Below are positions 45,644 through 55,469 of a stretch of 64,000 bases of DNA, piece by piece (positions within the stretch are counted from its first letter, which is position 1; the number at the start of each line of letters is the position of its first letter). This stretch comes from Thermosulfuriphilus ammonigenes (GTDB lineage Bacteria; Desulfobacterota; Thermodesulfobacteria; Thermodesulfobacteriales; ST65), in the NCBI RefSeq assembly GCF_011207455.1, contig NZ_CP048877.1, positions 426,576 through 490,575 of the forward strand. The letters are read 5' to 3'. Both the position numbers and the translations under genes were made by a program. The notes beneath the pieces were generated by a model, which ran no database searches, was not told the origin of the DNA, and saw only the letters and a list, made by a program, of their open reading frames with translations.

Positions 45644-47818
45644 TTAGACTTTAAGGTTAAAGCGATCCAGGTTCATGACTTTGGCCCAGGCGGCTGCAAA
45701 GTCCTTTAAAAACTTCTCTCCACCGTCGTCGGCGGCGTAGGCCTCGGCCACAGCCCTGAGCTCTGAGTGGTGTCCGAAAAGGAGATCAACACGGGTGGCA
45801 GTAAAACGCAGCTTCCCGGTGAGGCGATCATAGCCCTCAAAAAGGCTCCGGCTTTCGTCTGTCGGTTTCCAGACTATGTCCATATCCAGAAGATTCACCA
45901 AAAAGTCATTGGTTAGCACCCCGGGACGCTCGGTAAAGACGCCGTGGGAAGATCCATCCCAATTGGTCTTAAGCACCCGTAGCCCGCCGAGGAGAACCAC
46001 CGTCTCTGGTACGGTAAGGGAGAGAAGCTCGGCCTTGTCCACCAGCATCTCCTCCGGGGAAAGAGGGGCCCTGGGGCTCAGGTAGTTGCGAAAGGCATCG
46101 GCCAGTGGCTCCATATATCTCCAGCTTTCCTCATCCAGGTCTTCCTGGATGATATCCACCCGTCCGGGAACAAAAGGCACGCTAACCTCCACGCCCCCTC
46201 TCCGGGCGGCCTCCTCCACCGCGGCGCATCCGCCAAGGACAATTAAATCCGCCAGGGAGACCTGTTTGCTGCTCTTTTGAGAAGAGTTGAAGTCCCTCTG
46301 GATTCCCTCAAGGACGCGCAAAACCTTTTCAAGAAGTGGGGGATTGTTCACCTCCCAGTCTTTTAGGGGGTGAAGGTGAATGCGGGCCCCATTAGCCCCG
46401 CCGCGAAGGTCACTGGCCCGAAAGGTGGAGGCCGAGGCCCAGGCGACAAAGACAAGTTCCGAAATCTCAAGGCCGGAGGAAAGTATCTTTTGCTTAAGTT
46501 CTTTGATCTCTTCTTCCTCTATGAGGTCAAAGTGCCTCTCCGGTAGGGGATCCTGCCAGGGGAAGACCTCCTCTGGCACCTCGGGCCCCTGATAAAAACT
46601 CCGGGGGCCGAGGTCGCGGTGCGTAAGCTTGAACCAGGCCCGGGCAAAGGCTCTTTCAAACTCTTCAGGGTTTTCCAGAAAACGGCGGGCGATCTTTTCG
46701 TAGATGGGGTCGTAACGAAGGGCCAGATCGGTAGTGAGCATAAAAGGCTTGTGCTTCCTGGCCGGATCGTGGGCATCGGGAATAATCTCTGGGGCCTCTT
46801 TAGCCACCCACTGATGTTTTCCCGCCGGACTTTTGACAAGCTCCCATTCGTACTTGAAGAGGTTGTGCAGAAAGTTGATGCCGAATTTGATAGGAGTTAC
46901 CGTCCAGGCCCCTTCAAAACCACTGGTAAAGGTATCCGGCCCTTTTCCAGAGCCGTAGTGGTAGCGCCAGCCCAGGCCCTGCTCCTCAAGCTCAGCCTCC
47001 TCGGGCTCCGGACCCAGATACTCCTCTCCGGCGGCCCCATGGCATTTTCCGAAGCTGTGTCCTCCGGCAATGAGGGCCACGGTCTCCTCGTCGTTCATCC
47101 CCATGCGGGCGAAGATGGCCCGGATTTCCCGAGCAGCCGCCTCAGGATCCGGGTTGCCACCCGGCCCCTCGGGGTTGACGTAGATGAGCCCCATCTGGGT
47201 GGCAGAAAGGGGATCTTCTATCCCCTTTTCCCGCCTGCGGGTCTCATCAGAGAGCCATTCGCTTTCGGAACCCCAGTAGGTAACTTCGTCGCGCTCCCAG
47301 ACATCGGGACGTCCGCCGGCAAAACCCATGAGTTTCACCCCCATGGACTCCAGAGCCACATTTCCGGCCAGGATTAGGAGATCAGCCCAGGAGAGTCGGC
47401 GCCCATATTTCTTTTTTACAGGCCAGAGAAGACGCATGGCTTTATCCAGGTTGACATTGTCGGGCCAGCTGTTGCGGGGGGCAAGCCTCATGTAAGCCCC
47501 CCGGGCACCACCTCGACCATCGAAGAGCCGATAGGAACCGGCACTGTGCCAGGCCAGATGCACAAATAGTGGCCCGTAATGTCCAAAGTCTGCGGGCCAC
47601 CACTCCTTGGAGTCGGTCATCAAACGACGCAGATCCTCTTTTACCGCCCTTAAGTCAAGCTTTTGAAACTCCTCAGCATAGTTGAAGCCCTCTCCATAAG
47701 GATTGGATCGAGCCTCGTTTCGCCTAAGAGGCGCCAAATTCACCCGATAAGACCACCAACTCTCCTTCTTACGCCCCCCGCTGGTAAGAGGAGCTTTTTT
47801 GAGGGTTTCTCTTTCCAT
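45644..47818 (-). CDS. katG: Catalase-peroxidase with altered distal and mobile arginine positions
   Basis: This bifunctional haem enzyme destroys hydrogen peroxide; the 724 residues are normal for KatG and both halves of the duplicated fold are present. Visible catalytic residues are distal Trp90 and His91, proximal His254 ('[10 protein letters not shown]') and Trp305. The Met239-Tyr213-Trp90 set for the covalent adduct is also present. Two key residues differ: the distal Arg (R104 in M. tuberculosis KatG) is His87 in '[10 protein letters not shown]', and the mobile Arg of 'GP-x-x-R-Y' (R418 there) is Phe408 in 'GPRSFYQGP'. Both changes are in clean, unshifted sequence. Activity may therefore be shifted from catalase. 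It starts at ATG 47818 behind AAAGGAG. Confidence 0.93.
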   Translation of the reverse strand: MERETLKKAPLTSGGRKKESWWSYRVNLAPLRRNEARSNPYGEGFNYAEEFQKLDLRAVKEDLRRLMTDSKEWWPADFGHYGPLFVHLAWHSAGSYRLFDGRGGARGAYMRLAPRNSWPDNVNLDKAMRLLWPVKKKYGRRLSWADLLILAGNVALESMGVKLMGFAGGRPDVWERDEVTYWGSESEWLSDETRRREKGIEDPLSATQMGLIYVNPEGPGGNPDPEAAAREIRAIFARMGMNDEETVALIAGGHSFGKCHGAAGEEYLGPEPEEAELEEQGLGWRYHYGSGKGPDTFTSGFEGAWTVTPIKFGINFLHNLFKYEWELVKSPAGKHQWVAKEAPEIIPDAHDPARKHKPFMLTTDLALRYDPIYEKIARRFLENPEEFERAFARAWFKLTHRDLGPRSFYQGPEVPEEVFPWQDPLPERHFDLIEEEEIKELKQKILSSGLEISELVFVAWASASTFRASDLRGGANGARIHLHPLKDWEVNNPPLLEKVLRVLEGIQRDFNSSQKSSKQVSLADLIVLGGCAAVEEAARRGGVEVSVPFVPGRVDIIQEDLDEESWRYMEPLADAFRNYLSPRAPLSPEEMLVDKAELLSLTVPETVVLLGGLRVLKTNWDGSSHGVFTERPGVLTNDFLVNLLDMDIVWKPTDESRSLFEGYDRLTGKLRFTATRVDLLFGHHSELRAVAEAYAADDGGEKFLKDFAAAWAKVMNLDRFNLKV

Positions 47819-48219
47819 AAAACTCTCCTTTACATTTATTTAAAGCCAAACTTACTTTGAATTAACTCTTTGTCAAGAAAATTTCTAAAAAATTTTAAGG
47901 CCCTTTTTAGGTTTGGATTAAGATATTTGAGAGATTTTAGTAAAAAAATAGTCTTTTTTAAAGATTTTTTTAAACAAGAGGGGCTATCAATCAAATTTTT
48001 CGAATATTTTCCTATAGACCGATCCCTTCTTCTCCCTTAGCCCTCAGGATCTCCGGACCAAAGTGGACTGAATATGGCTTCAAAAACCTGAAATTGCCAA
48101 GGGAAAGGTTTTTGGATAGGACAACAGGGGATGATGTTTGGTAAATGGGTGTACAGGAAGTGCCAAATGATTCCGTAGAACCCGAATTTACGCAGGGAAG
48201 AACCGTAAGGAAGAGGAAA
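47819..48219. other. AT-rich divergent region between katG and the defence island
   Basis: It holds no convincing gene. TTGACA on the minus strand (47876-47871) may be the -35 of katG, but no good -10 is at the right spacing. T-rich sequence (47880-48010) follows. The GC content rises again at about 48150. The helicase frame is open from 48145, but those 25 codons are probably not translated. Confidence 0.35.
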
Positions 48220-51123
48220 ATGCTTACCTGGGGCTCGATCGTACGATTTAGAAAAAGGGACTGGGTACTCCTTCCCAGCCCTCAAGAAAATGTTATCGCC
48301 TTACGGCCTCTTACCGGAGCCACCGACGAAACAGTCTTGGTGCATCAGCAACTAGCCAATCTTCTGGGATACAGCTTCCCTGAGGAGAGAATTTTCCCCT
48401 CTTCCTTCCCTCCCCCTTCTCCTGATGAAGTTTCAGACGCCTTGGGAACCCATCTTCTCTGGCAAGCAGCCCGGCTGCTTCTGCGCGACGGCGCGGCCCC
48501 TTTTCGTTCCCTGGGGCGGATCTCCATCCGGCCCCGGGTCTATCAGTTTGTTCCCCTGCTCATGGCTCTTCGCCTTGATCCGGTAAGGCTTTTCATCGCC
48601 GACGACGTAGGAGTGGGAAAGACTATCGAAGCTTTACTCATTGCCAGAGAGCTTATTGATCGCGGCGAGGTTTCCCGCCTGGCGGTCCTCTGCCCACCTT
48701 ACCTTTGCGATCAATGGGAAAAAGAGCTAAGAGAAAAATTCAACCTTGAAGCCGTAACCGTACAAACGAGCACCATTGGGCGGTTGGATCGCCTAAAGCC
48801 CCGCCACAAAAGCATTTACGAATATTTCCCCTATCTGGTGATCAGTATTGACTGGGTTAAAACCGAGCGAAACAAGTATCAATTTCTCCAGTTCTGTCCC
48901 GAGCTGGTCATTGTGGACGAAGTTCATGGGGCGGCGGACACCGCAGGGCGCAACCGCGCCCAGCAATTAAGGCACCAGCTACTAAGAGAGATCGCCGACG
49001 ACGAAAAAAGACACCTCATCTTGCTTACTGCCACCCCGCACAGCGGTGTAGAGGAGGCCTTCCGCTCTTTGCTTGGCCTGCTCCGGCCGGAATTCCAAGA
49101 CTGGAACCTGGGATCGCTCACCGAAGAGCAGCGTAAACTCCTGGCCAAACATTTCGTCCAGCGCACGCGGAAAGATATCGAAAGTATCTGGGAGGCTGAC
49201 CGCTGTTTCCCTGAGAGGATATCCCTGGAACGGACTTATAGACTCTCCCCGGTGTATTGGGATCTCTTTCGCGAGACCTATCATTACTGCACCGAAATAG
49301 TCAAAACCGGCCCGGGTCTGGAGGACCGCAGGACCCGCGTTCGTTATTGGGGAGCCCTGGCCCTTTTGCGCTGTGTGATGTCAAGCCCGGCTGCCGCCGT
49401 AGCCGCTCTTGAGGCTCGCCGCTCCGCCAAAGACAACTCCTTAACCGAGCCGGAGGACTCTTCTGTCGAAGACGAGGCCTATCAAGGCTTTGTTTATGAA
49501 AGTGCCGACCAGATGGTGGAAGACGAAACCCCTGTGCCCCCTATTGAGGAAAGCGAAAAATACCTTCTTGAAAGCGAACGCCGCCGCTTGAAAAAACTCG
49601 AAAAACTGGCCCGAAAGCTCCTTAATTCCCCCGAAGACACCAAGCTTAAGAAATGTCTTGAGGAAGTTAAAAATCTCCTTTCCGAAGGGTTTTATCCCGT
49701 TATCTGGTGTCGTTACGTGGCCACGGCAGAATATGTGGCCAAGGCCCTGGAGGATGTTCTCCCCCGGGAGGTGCAGGTCGTTTGTCTCACCGGGCGTGTC
49801 CCTGAAGAAGAAAGACGCTTTAAAATCGAAAACCTTGATCCTGATAAACCCCGGGTTTTAGTGGCCACGGATTGTCTCTCTGAAGGCATAAACCTGCAGG
49901 AGAAGTTTAACGCCGTAATCCATTACGATCTTCCCTGGAACCCCAACCGCTTAGAACAGCGCGAAGGCCGGGTAGATCGTTACGGGCAAAAGCTTTCTCC
50001 CCAAGTTAAGGCCATTCTTCTTTACGGTGAAGACAACCCGGTAGATGGAGCGGTGATCAAGGTCCTCCTTGAAAAGGCCCGGGAAATCTACAAGACCCTG
50101 GGCACTCACGTCCCCGTGCCTGAAGAGAGCGAATCCGTAATGCAGGCGGTCATAAACGCCCTCTTTCTCAAGGGAAAAGGCGAGGATCTACGTCAAAAAG
50201 AGCTCTTTGATTATGCCTCCCTTCCGCCGGTCAGGGAGTTTCATCAAAAATGGGATTTGAGCCGGGAGCGGGAGCGTATAAACCGCACCCGGTTCGCCCA
50301 ACGGGCCTTAAAGCCCGAAGAAGTAAAACGTGAGCTTGAAGCCACCGACGAAGTCCTTGGCGATCCAGAGGCGGTCAAAAACTTTGTCCTCTCGGCGGCT
50401 AAGCGGCTGGGGCTTGATCTCCGGCCTGACCCTAAGGAAGAAGACGTCTTTCTGGTAAACCTTACCCCGGAGGCCTTAAGCCTCCTCCCGGAAGCCATCC
50501 GGGCCGAACTTCCCCGAGAGAAAGAGCGCTTTTGGCGGATCAGTTTTGTCTCGCCCACCCCACAGGGCGCGGAGTATATAGGGCGCAACCACCGTCTGGT
50601 GACCGCTATGGCCCGTTTCCTTTTTGAAGAAGCCCTCACCAAAGGGCCAGAAGCCCGCGCTCCCCGGGGCGGAGTAATCCGCACCAGTCTCGTCAACCGC
50701 TTAACGGCCCTTCTGCTTCTAAGGGTAAGGTATCTGTTGGAGATCCCCCAAAAGAGCCCGCTCCTTGCCGAAGAAGTGATGGTGGAGGGCTTTACCCTTG
50801 GCCAAAACGAGCTTCTCGGCTCCCAAAAAGCCCTTGATCTTCTTCTCAAGGCCAAACCCGAGGGCAACGTTCCTCTGCCGGAGAAAAAAGAACTCCTTTC
50901 TTTGGTGTTAGAAGAGCTTGAACCCTGGTCTTCCAGGGAGGATAACCGCCCCCTGCAAAAGGCTCTCAAGGCAAAGATTCTTTCCCGGGCCAAAGAACTT
51001 GAAGAAAGCCACAAACGCATCCGTCGCGCGGTTTCTTTGCGGATAAAGGAGCTCAAGGTTAGGCCTCAATGGCCGCCGGATCTCCTCGGCCTTTTAATCC
51101 TGCAACCAATGGTGAGAGGATGA
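48220..51123 (+). CDS. SNF2-type helicase, DrmD-like
   Basis: This superfamily 2 ATPase has 967 residues. It shows motif I 'DDVGVGKT' (128-135), motif II DEVH (233-236), motif III 'TATPHSG' (270-276) and motif VI 'QREGRVDRYGQ' (about 580-590). A long helical C-terminal part follows. SNF2-like DrmD of class 1 DISARM has the same size and stands before a large adenine methylase, as here. The ATG at 48220 has AGAGG just upstream; an ATG 25 codons earlier is less likely. The stop overlaps the methylase ATG (ATGA). The DISARM role is inferred from neighbourhood. Confidence 0.88.
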   Translation: MLTWGSIVRFRKRDWVLLPSPQENVIALRPLTGATDETVLVHQQLANLLGYSFPEERIFPSSFPPPSPDEVSDALGTHLLWQAARLLLRDGAAPFRSLGRISIRPRVYQFVPLLMALRLDPVRLFIADDVGVGKTIEALLIARELIDRGEVSRLAVLCPPYLCDQWEKELREKFNLEAVTVQTSTIGRLDRLKPRHKSIYEYFPYLVISIDWVKTERNKYQFLQFCPELVIVDEVHGAADTAGRNRAQQLRHQLLREIADDEKRHLILLTATPHSGVEEAFRSLLGLLRPEFQDWNLGSLTEEQRKLLAKHFVQRTRKDIESIWEADRCFPERISLERTYRLSPVYWDLFRETYHYCTEIVKTGPGLEDRRTRVRYWGALALLRCVMSSPAAAVAALEARRSAKDNSLTEPEDSSVEDEAYQGFVYESADQMVEDETPVPPIEESEKYLLESERRRLKKLEKLARKLLNSPEDTKLKKCLEEVKNLLSEGFYPVIWCRYVATAEYVAKALEDVLPREVQVVCLTGRVPEEERRFKIENLDPDKPRVLVATDCLSEGINLQEKFNAVIHYDLPWNPNRLEQREGRVDRYGQKLSPQVKAILLYGEDNPVDGAVIKVLLEKAREIYKTLGTHVPVPEESESVMQAVINALFLKGKGEDLRQKELFDYASLPPVREFHQKWDLSRERERINRTRFAQRALKPEEVKRELEATDEVLGDPEAVKNFVLSAAKRLGLDLRPDPKEEDVFLVNLTPEALSLLPEAIRAELPREKERFWRISFVSPTPQGAEYIGRNHRLVTAMARFLFEEALTKGPEARAPRGGVIRTSLVNRLTALLLLRVRYLLEIPQKSPLLAEEVMVEGFTLGQNELLGSQKALDLLLKAKPEGNVPLPEKKELLSLVLEELEPWSSREDNRPLQKALKAKILSRAKELEESHKRIRRAVSLRIKELKVRPQWPPDLLGLLILQPMVRG

Positions 51124-54100
51124 AGATCTTTCCCGCGGTGCGCATGGAAGGCGGGCTTTTCGCCCCGGATCTCTTTGAAAGGGTTATCAACCAGGACCTT
51201 CCCGGCCAAAAACCAGCAGATTTTGGCCTCTCCTCGCGCCAGGACCTCATTAACGAGATAGCCGCGGTCTTTGCCGACGCCCGCTCCCTTTGGGAAATCT
51301 TCAAGCATCGCCTCGAAAGGCTACCGAAAGAAGCGCGAGGGGAACGCCTCCCCCGCCTCACCCGGGAATATTTAGCCATTCCCCTGCTTGGTCTTCTGGG
51401 CTATGAGCTTTACTCAAACCACCCCCACTATTACAAATACAAAGAAGGCGGGCTTACCTTCCGCATCTCCCACCGCGCCGGGGAAGACCTTTACGCCCCT
51501 CCGGTCCACATCGTCTCCTTTGAACAACCCTTGGGGCAGCTCGCGGAGAGATCGCGCTTTTCGCCCCACTCTTTGGTCCAGGAGTTTCTTAACCGCACCG
51601 AGGCCCTCTGGGGCCTGGTGACCAATGGCAGGGTGATCCGTCTCCTGCGCGACAGCACTTACCTCCGCCGCCAGTGTTATCTTGAATTTGATCTGGAGGC
51701 CATCTTTGAGCAGCACCTTTTCGAAGATTTTTTGCTCCTTTTCCGCCTCCTGCACCGCAGCCGCCTCCCCAGGGGCGCTGAAGACGCCTCCCAGTGTTTG
51801 CTTGAGCAGTACTACCAACTTTCTCTTGAAGAGGGTGAACGGGCCCGCGACCGCCTGCGCGACAGTGTGGTCTCCTGCCTCACGGAGCTGGCCCAGGGCT
51901 TCCTCAGCCACCCGGAAAATAACAGGCTCAGGGAGCGCCTCTCCTCCCCGGACGACTCTTACAACGCCCTGGCCTTCTACCGCGATCTCCTGCGGCTCAT
52001 CTATCGCTTCTTGTTTCTCCTGGTGGCGGAAGACCGCGGGCTCTTAAGTGACGATCCCCTCTATCGCGAGCACTATAGCGTCTCCCGCTTCAGACGCTTG
52101 GTGGAAAACCGCTCCTTTTACACCGAGCATGAGGATCTCTGGCTTTCGCTCCGCGTCCTCTGGAAACTTTTAAGCGACGCCACCCCGAAGGCCGGGGGCA
52201 GGCCCCTGGCCTCCTATCTCGGGCTAAGCCCTTTGAACGGCGAGCTTTTCTCCCCGCTCTTTCTGGATGAATGCCTCATTCGCAACCGGGAGCTCCTTTC
52301 GGCCCTCTGGTGGCTTCTTAACTACCGGGAAAGCGGGGCCGACCTTCCGCACCGCATCAACTACGCGGCCCTGGATGTCGAAGAGCTTGGCTCGGTTTAC
52401 GAAAGCCTTCTAGACTATCAGCCTACGGTCACCAAAAAAGAAGGCCAGGTTCTAACCTTTGAGCTCAATCCCGGCACCGAACGCAAATCAACCGGCTCCT
52501 ACTACACCCCTGCGCCGCTGGTAGCGGAGCTCATCCGCTCCGCCCTCGAACCCGTAATCAAAGAACGCCTCAAGGAAGCCAAGCGAATAGCGAACGGGGA
52601 ATGGCGAACAGCAAACTATTCGCTATTCGCCGCGAAGGCCATTCTTGGCCTTCGCATCATCGATCCGGCTTGTGGCTCCGGACATTTTCTTTTGGCTGCC
52701 GCCAGAAGGCTTGGCAAGGAGCTAGCCCGCATTGAGACTGGGGAAGACGAACCCTCCCCAGAGGCCGTGCGCAAGGCGGTGCGTGAGGTCATCGCTCATT
52801 GTATCTACGGGGTGGACAAGAATCCCCTGGCGGTTGAACTTTGTCGCGTGGCCCTGTGGATCGAAGCCCACGTCCCCGGAAAACCCCTCACTTTTCTTGA
52901 CCACCACATCAAATGCGGGGACTCTCTGGTTGGCGTTTTTGACCTTAACGTGCTCACCCAGGGCATCCCGGATGAGGCCTTCAAACCCCTTGAAGGAGAC
53001 GAAAGGTCCGTCTGTCAGGAACTTCGGAATACCAACAGGAGAGCCCGGAGGAGACTTTTCGGGGAGAGTCTTTTTAACCCCAGAGGAGAAATAGAGAAGC
53101 TGGCGGAAGAGTTCCGCAAGGTGGACGAACTTGCCGAAGACACGGTGGAGGCCCTCCACGAAAAGACCGCTCGTTGGCAGGCCCTGCGCCGAAAGCCCGA
53201 ATGGGAAAAGCTTAAACGGGCCTGTGATCTCTGGACTTCGGCCTTTTTCATGCCCAAGACCCAGAAAACCACTTCCTTGGTGCCCACTTCGCACGATCTC
53301 TATGGTCTTTTAGCCAACCCCGGCGCCCTTTCTCCCCAGAAGCTTGCCCAGGCCGAGGCCCTGGCCGAGAAGCACCGCTTCTTCCACTGGCCGCTTGAGT
53401 TTCCCGAGGTCTTTGCCCGGGGCGGCTTCGATGTGGTTCTGGGAAATCCGCCCTGGGAAATGATGCAACTTGAAGAAGTTCAATTTTTCGCCACACGTGC
53501 TCCAGAAATAGCCCAGACCAGAAATTCAGCAGAGCGGAAAAAGTTGATTAATAAATTGAAAGAAACCAATCCAGCACTGTATGAAGAATATTTAAAAGCC
53601 AAACATTACCAGGCGGCTATCAATCATTACATCCGTAAAAGTGGGCGCTTCCCATTAACTGCTTATGGAAAGTTAAATACCTACAGCGTCTTTGCCGAAC
53701 TGGCCCTGCGGCTCACCTGCCCCGCGGGCCGAGCCGGCATCATCGTTCCCACCGGCATCGCCACCGACGATACGAATAAACATTTCTTTAGCCACCTCAT
53801 GGAAAACGGCCTGCTTGCCAGCCTTTATGATTTTCAGAATAGGGAAAGGCTATTCCCAGCCGTAACCACTCAACAAAAGTTTTCTCTCCTCACTCTTCAC
53901 CATTCATCTTTTCTCCCCTCTCCCTCTGGGAGAGGGGTTGGGGGTGAGGGTCCCTCGCCAAAATTCGTCTTTTTCGCCATCCGCGTGGAGCATTTAAGAG
54001 ACCCGCGGCGCAGCTTCACCCTCACGGCCGAGGACATCGCCCGCATAAACCCCAATACCCGCACCACCCCCGTCTTCCGCACCAGCTACGACGCCGAGCT

Positions 54101-55391
54101 GACCAAAAAGATCTACCGCGTCCCGGTCTTGGTGAACGAAAAGACCGACGAAAATCCCTGGGGCGTTTCCTTTAAGCAAGGTTTGTTCAATATGTCCTCT
54201 GATAGCCACCTCTTCCGCACGCGGGAGCAATTGCAGGCCGCAGGGTATGAGCTTAAAGGGAACATTTTTGTGAAAGCGAATAGCGAACGGCGAACGGGGA
54301 ATAGACCACTCGCTACTCACCATTCGCCACTCGCCGAAATTTATTTGCCCCTCTACGAAGCCAAAATGATCTGGCAGTTCGACCACCGCTTCGGGAGTTA
54401 TGAGGGTTTGGAGAGACGCTCACATCAATTATTCCATCCAGATCCAAGGCACAAAAGAATCTTCGATTTTGTTGTTCAATCTTGGTATTGGGTCCCGGCG
54501 GGAGAGGTGCTTCAACATTTAGAAAACAAGAGAAACTTAGGTTGGCTAATCGGTTTTCGGGATGTTGCGCGCGCTACAGATGAACGCACCGCCATCTTCA
54601 GCCTGCTGCCAAAGGTGGGAGTGGGGCATACCATGCCTTTAATTTTTTTATCACCTCAGAGTGTTTTTATCGCTTGTATATTGGCTAATTTTAATTCTTT
54701 GGTTTTTGACTTTTGTGTTCGTCAAAAACTCGGGGGTACTCATTTGACCTATCACTATCTCAAACAACTCCCCATCCTCCCACCCGAAATCTATACCACT
54801 CGCCACTTACTATTCGCCATTCCCCGCATCTTAGAGCTCACTTACACCGCCTGGGATCTAAAGCCCTTTGCCGACGACCTCTGGGCCGAGGCCGATGAAG
54901 ACCTCCGCTCCGCCATCCGCAAACAATGGGAGGAAAATCAGCGAATAGCGAACGGCGAACAGGGAATAGCGAACGGAGAACAGGGAACAGGTCCGAAGGA
55001 CCGCAACCATTCGCCACTCGCCATTCGCCATTCGCCCCCCGAATGGCTTGAGATCATTTACTCCCTTAATCCTGACCATCCCAACAAGGACGCCTGCCCC
55101 CTTCCACCTTTCAAGTGGGACGAGTCTCGCCGCGCCCGCCTCCGCGCCGAACTCGACGCCTTCTTCGCCAAACTCTACGGCCTCACCGAAGAAGAACTCC
55201 GCTACATCCTCGACCCCCAGGACGTCTTCGGCCCCTCCTTCCCCGGCGAGACTTTCAGGGTTTTAAAGGAGAAAGAAATCCGCCAATTCGGCGAATACCG
55301 CACCAAACATCTCATATTGGAGGCGTGGGAGAGGCTATTCAAAGATCAAGGGGGAAAATGGGAGGGTTGCTTGAATGAGAGAAGAATTTGA
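51120..55391 (+). CDS. Large Eco57I-type adenine-N6 methylase, DrmMI-like, with in-frame repeat insertions
   Basis: This 1423-residue DNA methyltransferase has SAM motif I 'DPACGSGHF' at D515 and catalytic motif IV 'NPPW' at N776. A long helical N-terminal region and a C-terminal target-recognition region flank the core. DISARM class 1 DrmMI methylates host DNA so that the helicase complex ignores it. The ATG 51120 overlaps the helicase stop by four bases. Five stretches (about 52583-52630, 53913-53957, 54276-54343, 54797-54829, 54941-55036) are palindromic repeats translated in frame, adding Arg/Asn/Gly/Ser/His-rich inserts between conserved blocks. The gene may still work, since no stop or shift is introduced. 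Confidence 0.88.
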   Translation: MKIFPAVRMEGGLFAPDLFERVINQDLPGQKPADFGLSSRQDLINEIAAVFADARSLWEIFKHRLERLPKEARGERLPRLTREYLAIPLLGLLGYELYSNHPHYYKYKEGGLTFRISHRAGEDLYAPPVHIVSFEQPLGQLAERSRFSPHSLVQEFLNRTEALWGLVTNGRVIRLLRDSTYLRRQCYLEFDLEAIFEQHLFEDFLLLFRLLHRSRLPRGAEDASQCLLEQYYQLSLEEGERARDRLRDSVVSCLTELAQGFLSHPENNRLRERLSSPDDSYNALAFYRDLLRLIYRFLFLLVAEDRGLLSDDPLYREHYSVSRFRRLVENRSFYTEHEDLWLSLRVLWKLLSDATPKAGGRPLASYLGLSPLNGELFSPLFLDECLIRNRELLSALWWLLNYRESGADLPHRINYAALDVEELGSVYESLLDYQPTVTKKEGQVLTFELNPGTERKSTGSYYTPAPLVAELIRSALEPVIKERLKEAKRIANGEWRTANYSLFAAKAILGLRIIDPACGSGHFLLAAARRLGKELARIETGEDEPSPEAVRKAVREVIAHCIYGVDKNPLAVELCRVALWIEAHVPGKPLTFLDHHIKCGDSLVGVFDLNVLTQGIPDEAFKPLEGDERSVCQELRNTNRRARRRLFGESLFNPRGEIEKLAEEFRKVDELAEDTVEALHEKTARWQALRRKPEWEKLKRACDLWTSAFFMPKTQKTTSLVPTSHDLYGLLANPGALSPQKLAQAEALAEKHRFFHWPLEFPEVFARGGFDVVLGNPPWEMMQLEEVQFFATRAPEIAQTRNSAERKKLINKLKETNPALYEEYLKAKHYQAAINHYIRKSGRFPLTAYGKLNTYSVFAELALRLTCPAGRAGIIVPTGIATDDTNKHFFSHLMENGLLASLYDFQNRERLFPAVTTQQKFSLLTLHHSSFLPSPSGRGVGGEGPSPKFVFFAIRVEHLRDPRRSFTLTAEDIARINPNTRTTPVFRTSYDAELTKKIYRVPVLVNEKTDENPWGVSFKQGLFNMSSDSHLFRTREQLQAAGYELKGNIFVKANSERRTGNRPLATHHSPLAEIYLPLYEAKMIWQFDHRFGSYEGLERRSHQLFHPDPRHKRIFDFVVQSWYWVPAGEVLQHLENKRNLGWLIGFRDVARATDERTAIFSLLPKVGVGHTMPLIFLSPQSVFIACILANFNSLVFDFCVRQKLGGTHLTYHYLKQLPILPPEIYTTRHLLFAIPRILELTYTAWDLKPFADDLWAEADEDLRSAIRKQWEENQRIANGEQGIANGEQGTGPKDRNHSPLAIRHSPPEWLEIIYSLNPDHPNKDACPLPPFKWDESRRARLRAELDAFFAKLYGLTEEELRYILDPQDVFGPSFPGETFRVLKEKEIRQFGEYRTKHLILEAWERLFKDQGGKWEGCLNERRI
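52583..52630 (+). repeat. In-frame palindromic repeat, copy A
   Basis: GCGAATAG (52583-52590) is inverted as CTATTCGC at 52616-52623 and 52623-52630, with GCGAAC/GGCGAA units between. It is translated as 'RIANGEWRTANYSLFA', about 26 residues upstream of SAM motif I of the methylase. Confidence 0.85.
53913..53957 (+). repeat. In-frame palindromic repeat, different family, copy B
   Basis: CCCCTCTCCC (53915-53924) and GGGAGAGGGG (53928-53937) form a perfect 10-bp palindrome with a TCT loop, followed by TTGGGGGTGAGGG. The translation 'LPSPSGRGVGGEGPSP' is unlike the methylase around it. It is a different repeat from copies A, C, D and E. Confidence 0.85.
54276..54343 (+). repeat. In-frame palindromic repeat, copy C
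   Basis: GCGAATAGCGAACGGCGAAC units at the left are matched by inverted CACTCGCTACTCACCATTCG units at the right. The insert is translated as 'ANSERRTGNRPLATHHSPLA', within the target-recognition half of the methylase. Confidence 0.85.
54797..54829 (+). repeat. In-frame repeat, half copy D
   Basis: Only the right-arm type is present (CCACTCGCCACTTACTATTC followed by GCCATTCCCC), translated as 'TTRHLLFAIPR'. It may be a partial copy. Confidence 0.65.
54941..55036 (+). repeat. In-frame palindromic repeat, copy E (longest)
   Basis: Two left units (GCGAATAGCGAACGGCGAAC, then a close copy from 54964) are joined through a GGTCCGAAGGACC palindrome to right-arm units CCATTCGCCACTCGCCATTC. It is translated as 'RIANGEQGIANGEQGTG' and 'NHSPLAIRHSPP', near the methylase C-terminus. 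Confidence 0.9.
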
Positions 55392-55469
55392 AGAAAGTGT
55401 CAAAAGAAAAATCAAAGTTCTATGGTGGCAGTTGGTCCAAGTGAACTCAAGCCTTTTTATTTTGGAAAA
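55392..55469. other. Short AT-rich spacer after methylase
   Basis: The GC content falls sharply after 55391, marking the left edge of the AT-rich insert that reaches about 60200. No gene or clear terminator was seen here. Confidence 0.4.

Noticed and set aside
54941-55036. CRISPR-like array in the methylase gene
   Set aside because: Units are irregular, inverted as well as direct, lack spacers of constant length and remain in coding frame.
48220-55391. BREX system
   Set aside because: The methylase could pass for PglX, but no BrxC, PglZ, BrxA or BrxB gene is present, and the SNF2-first order with 4-base overlap fits DISARM better.
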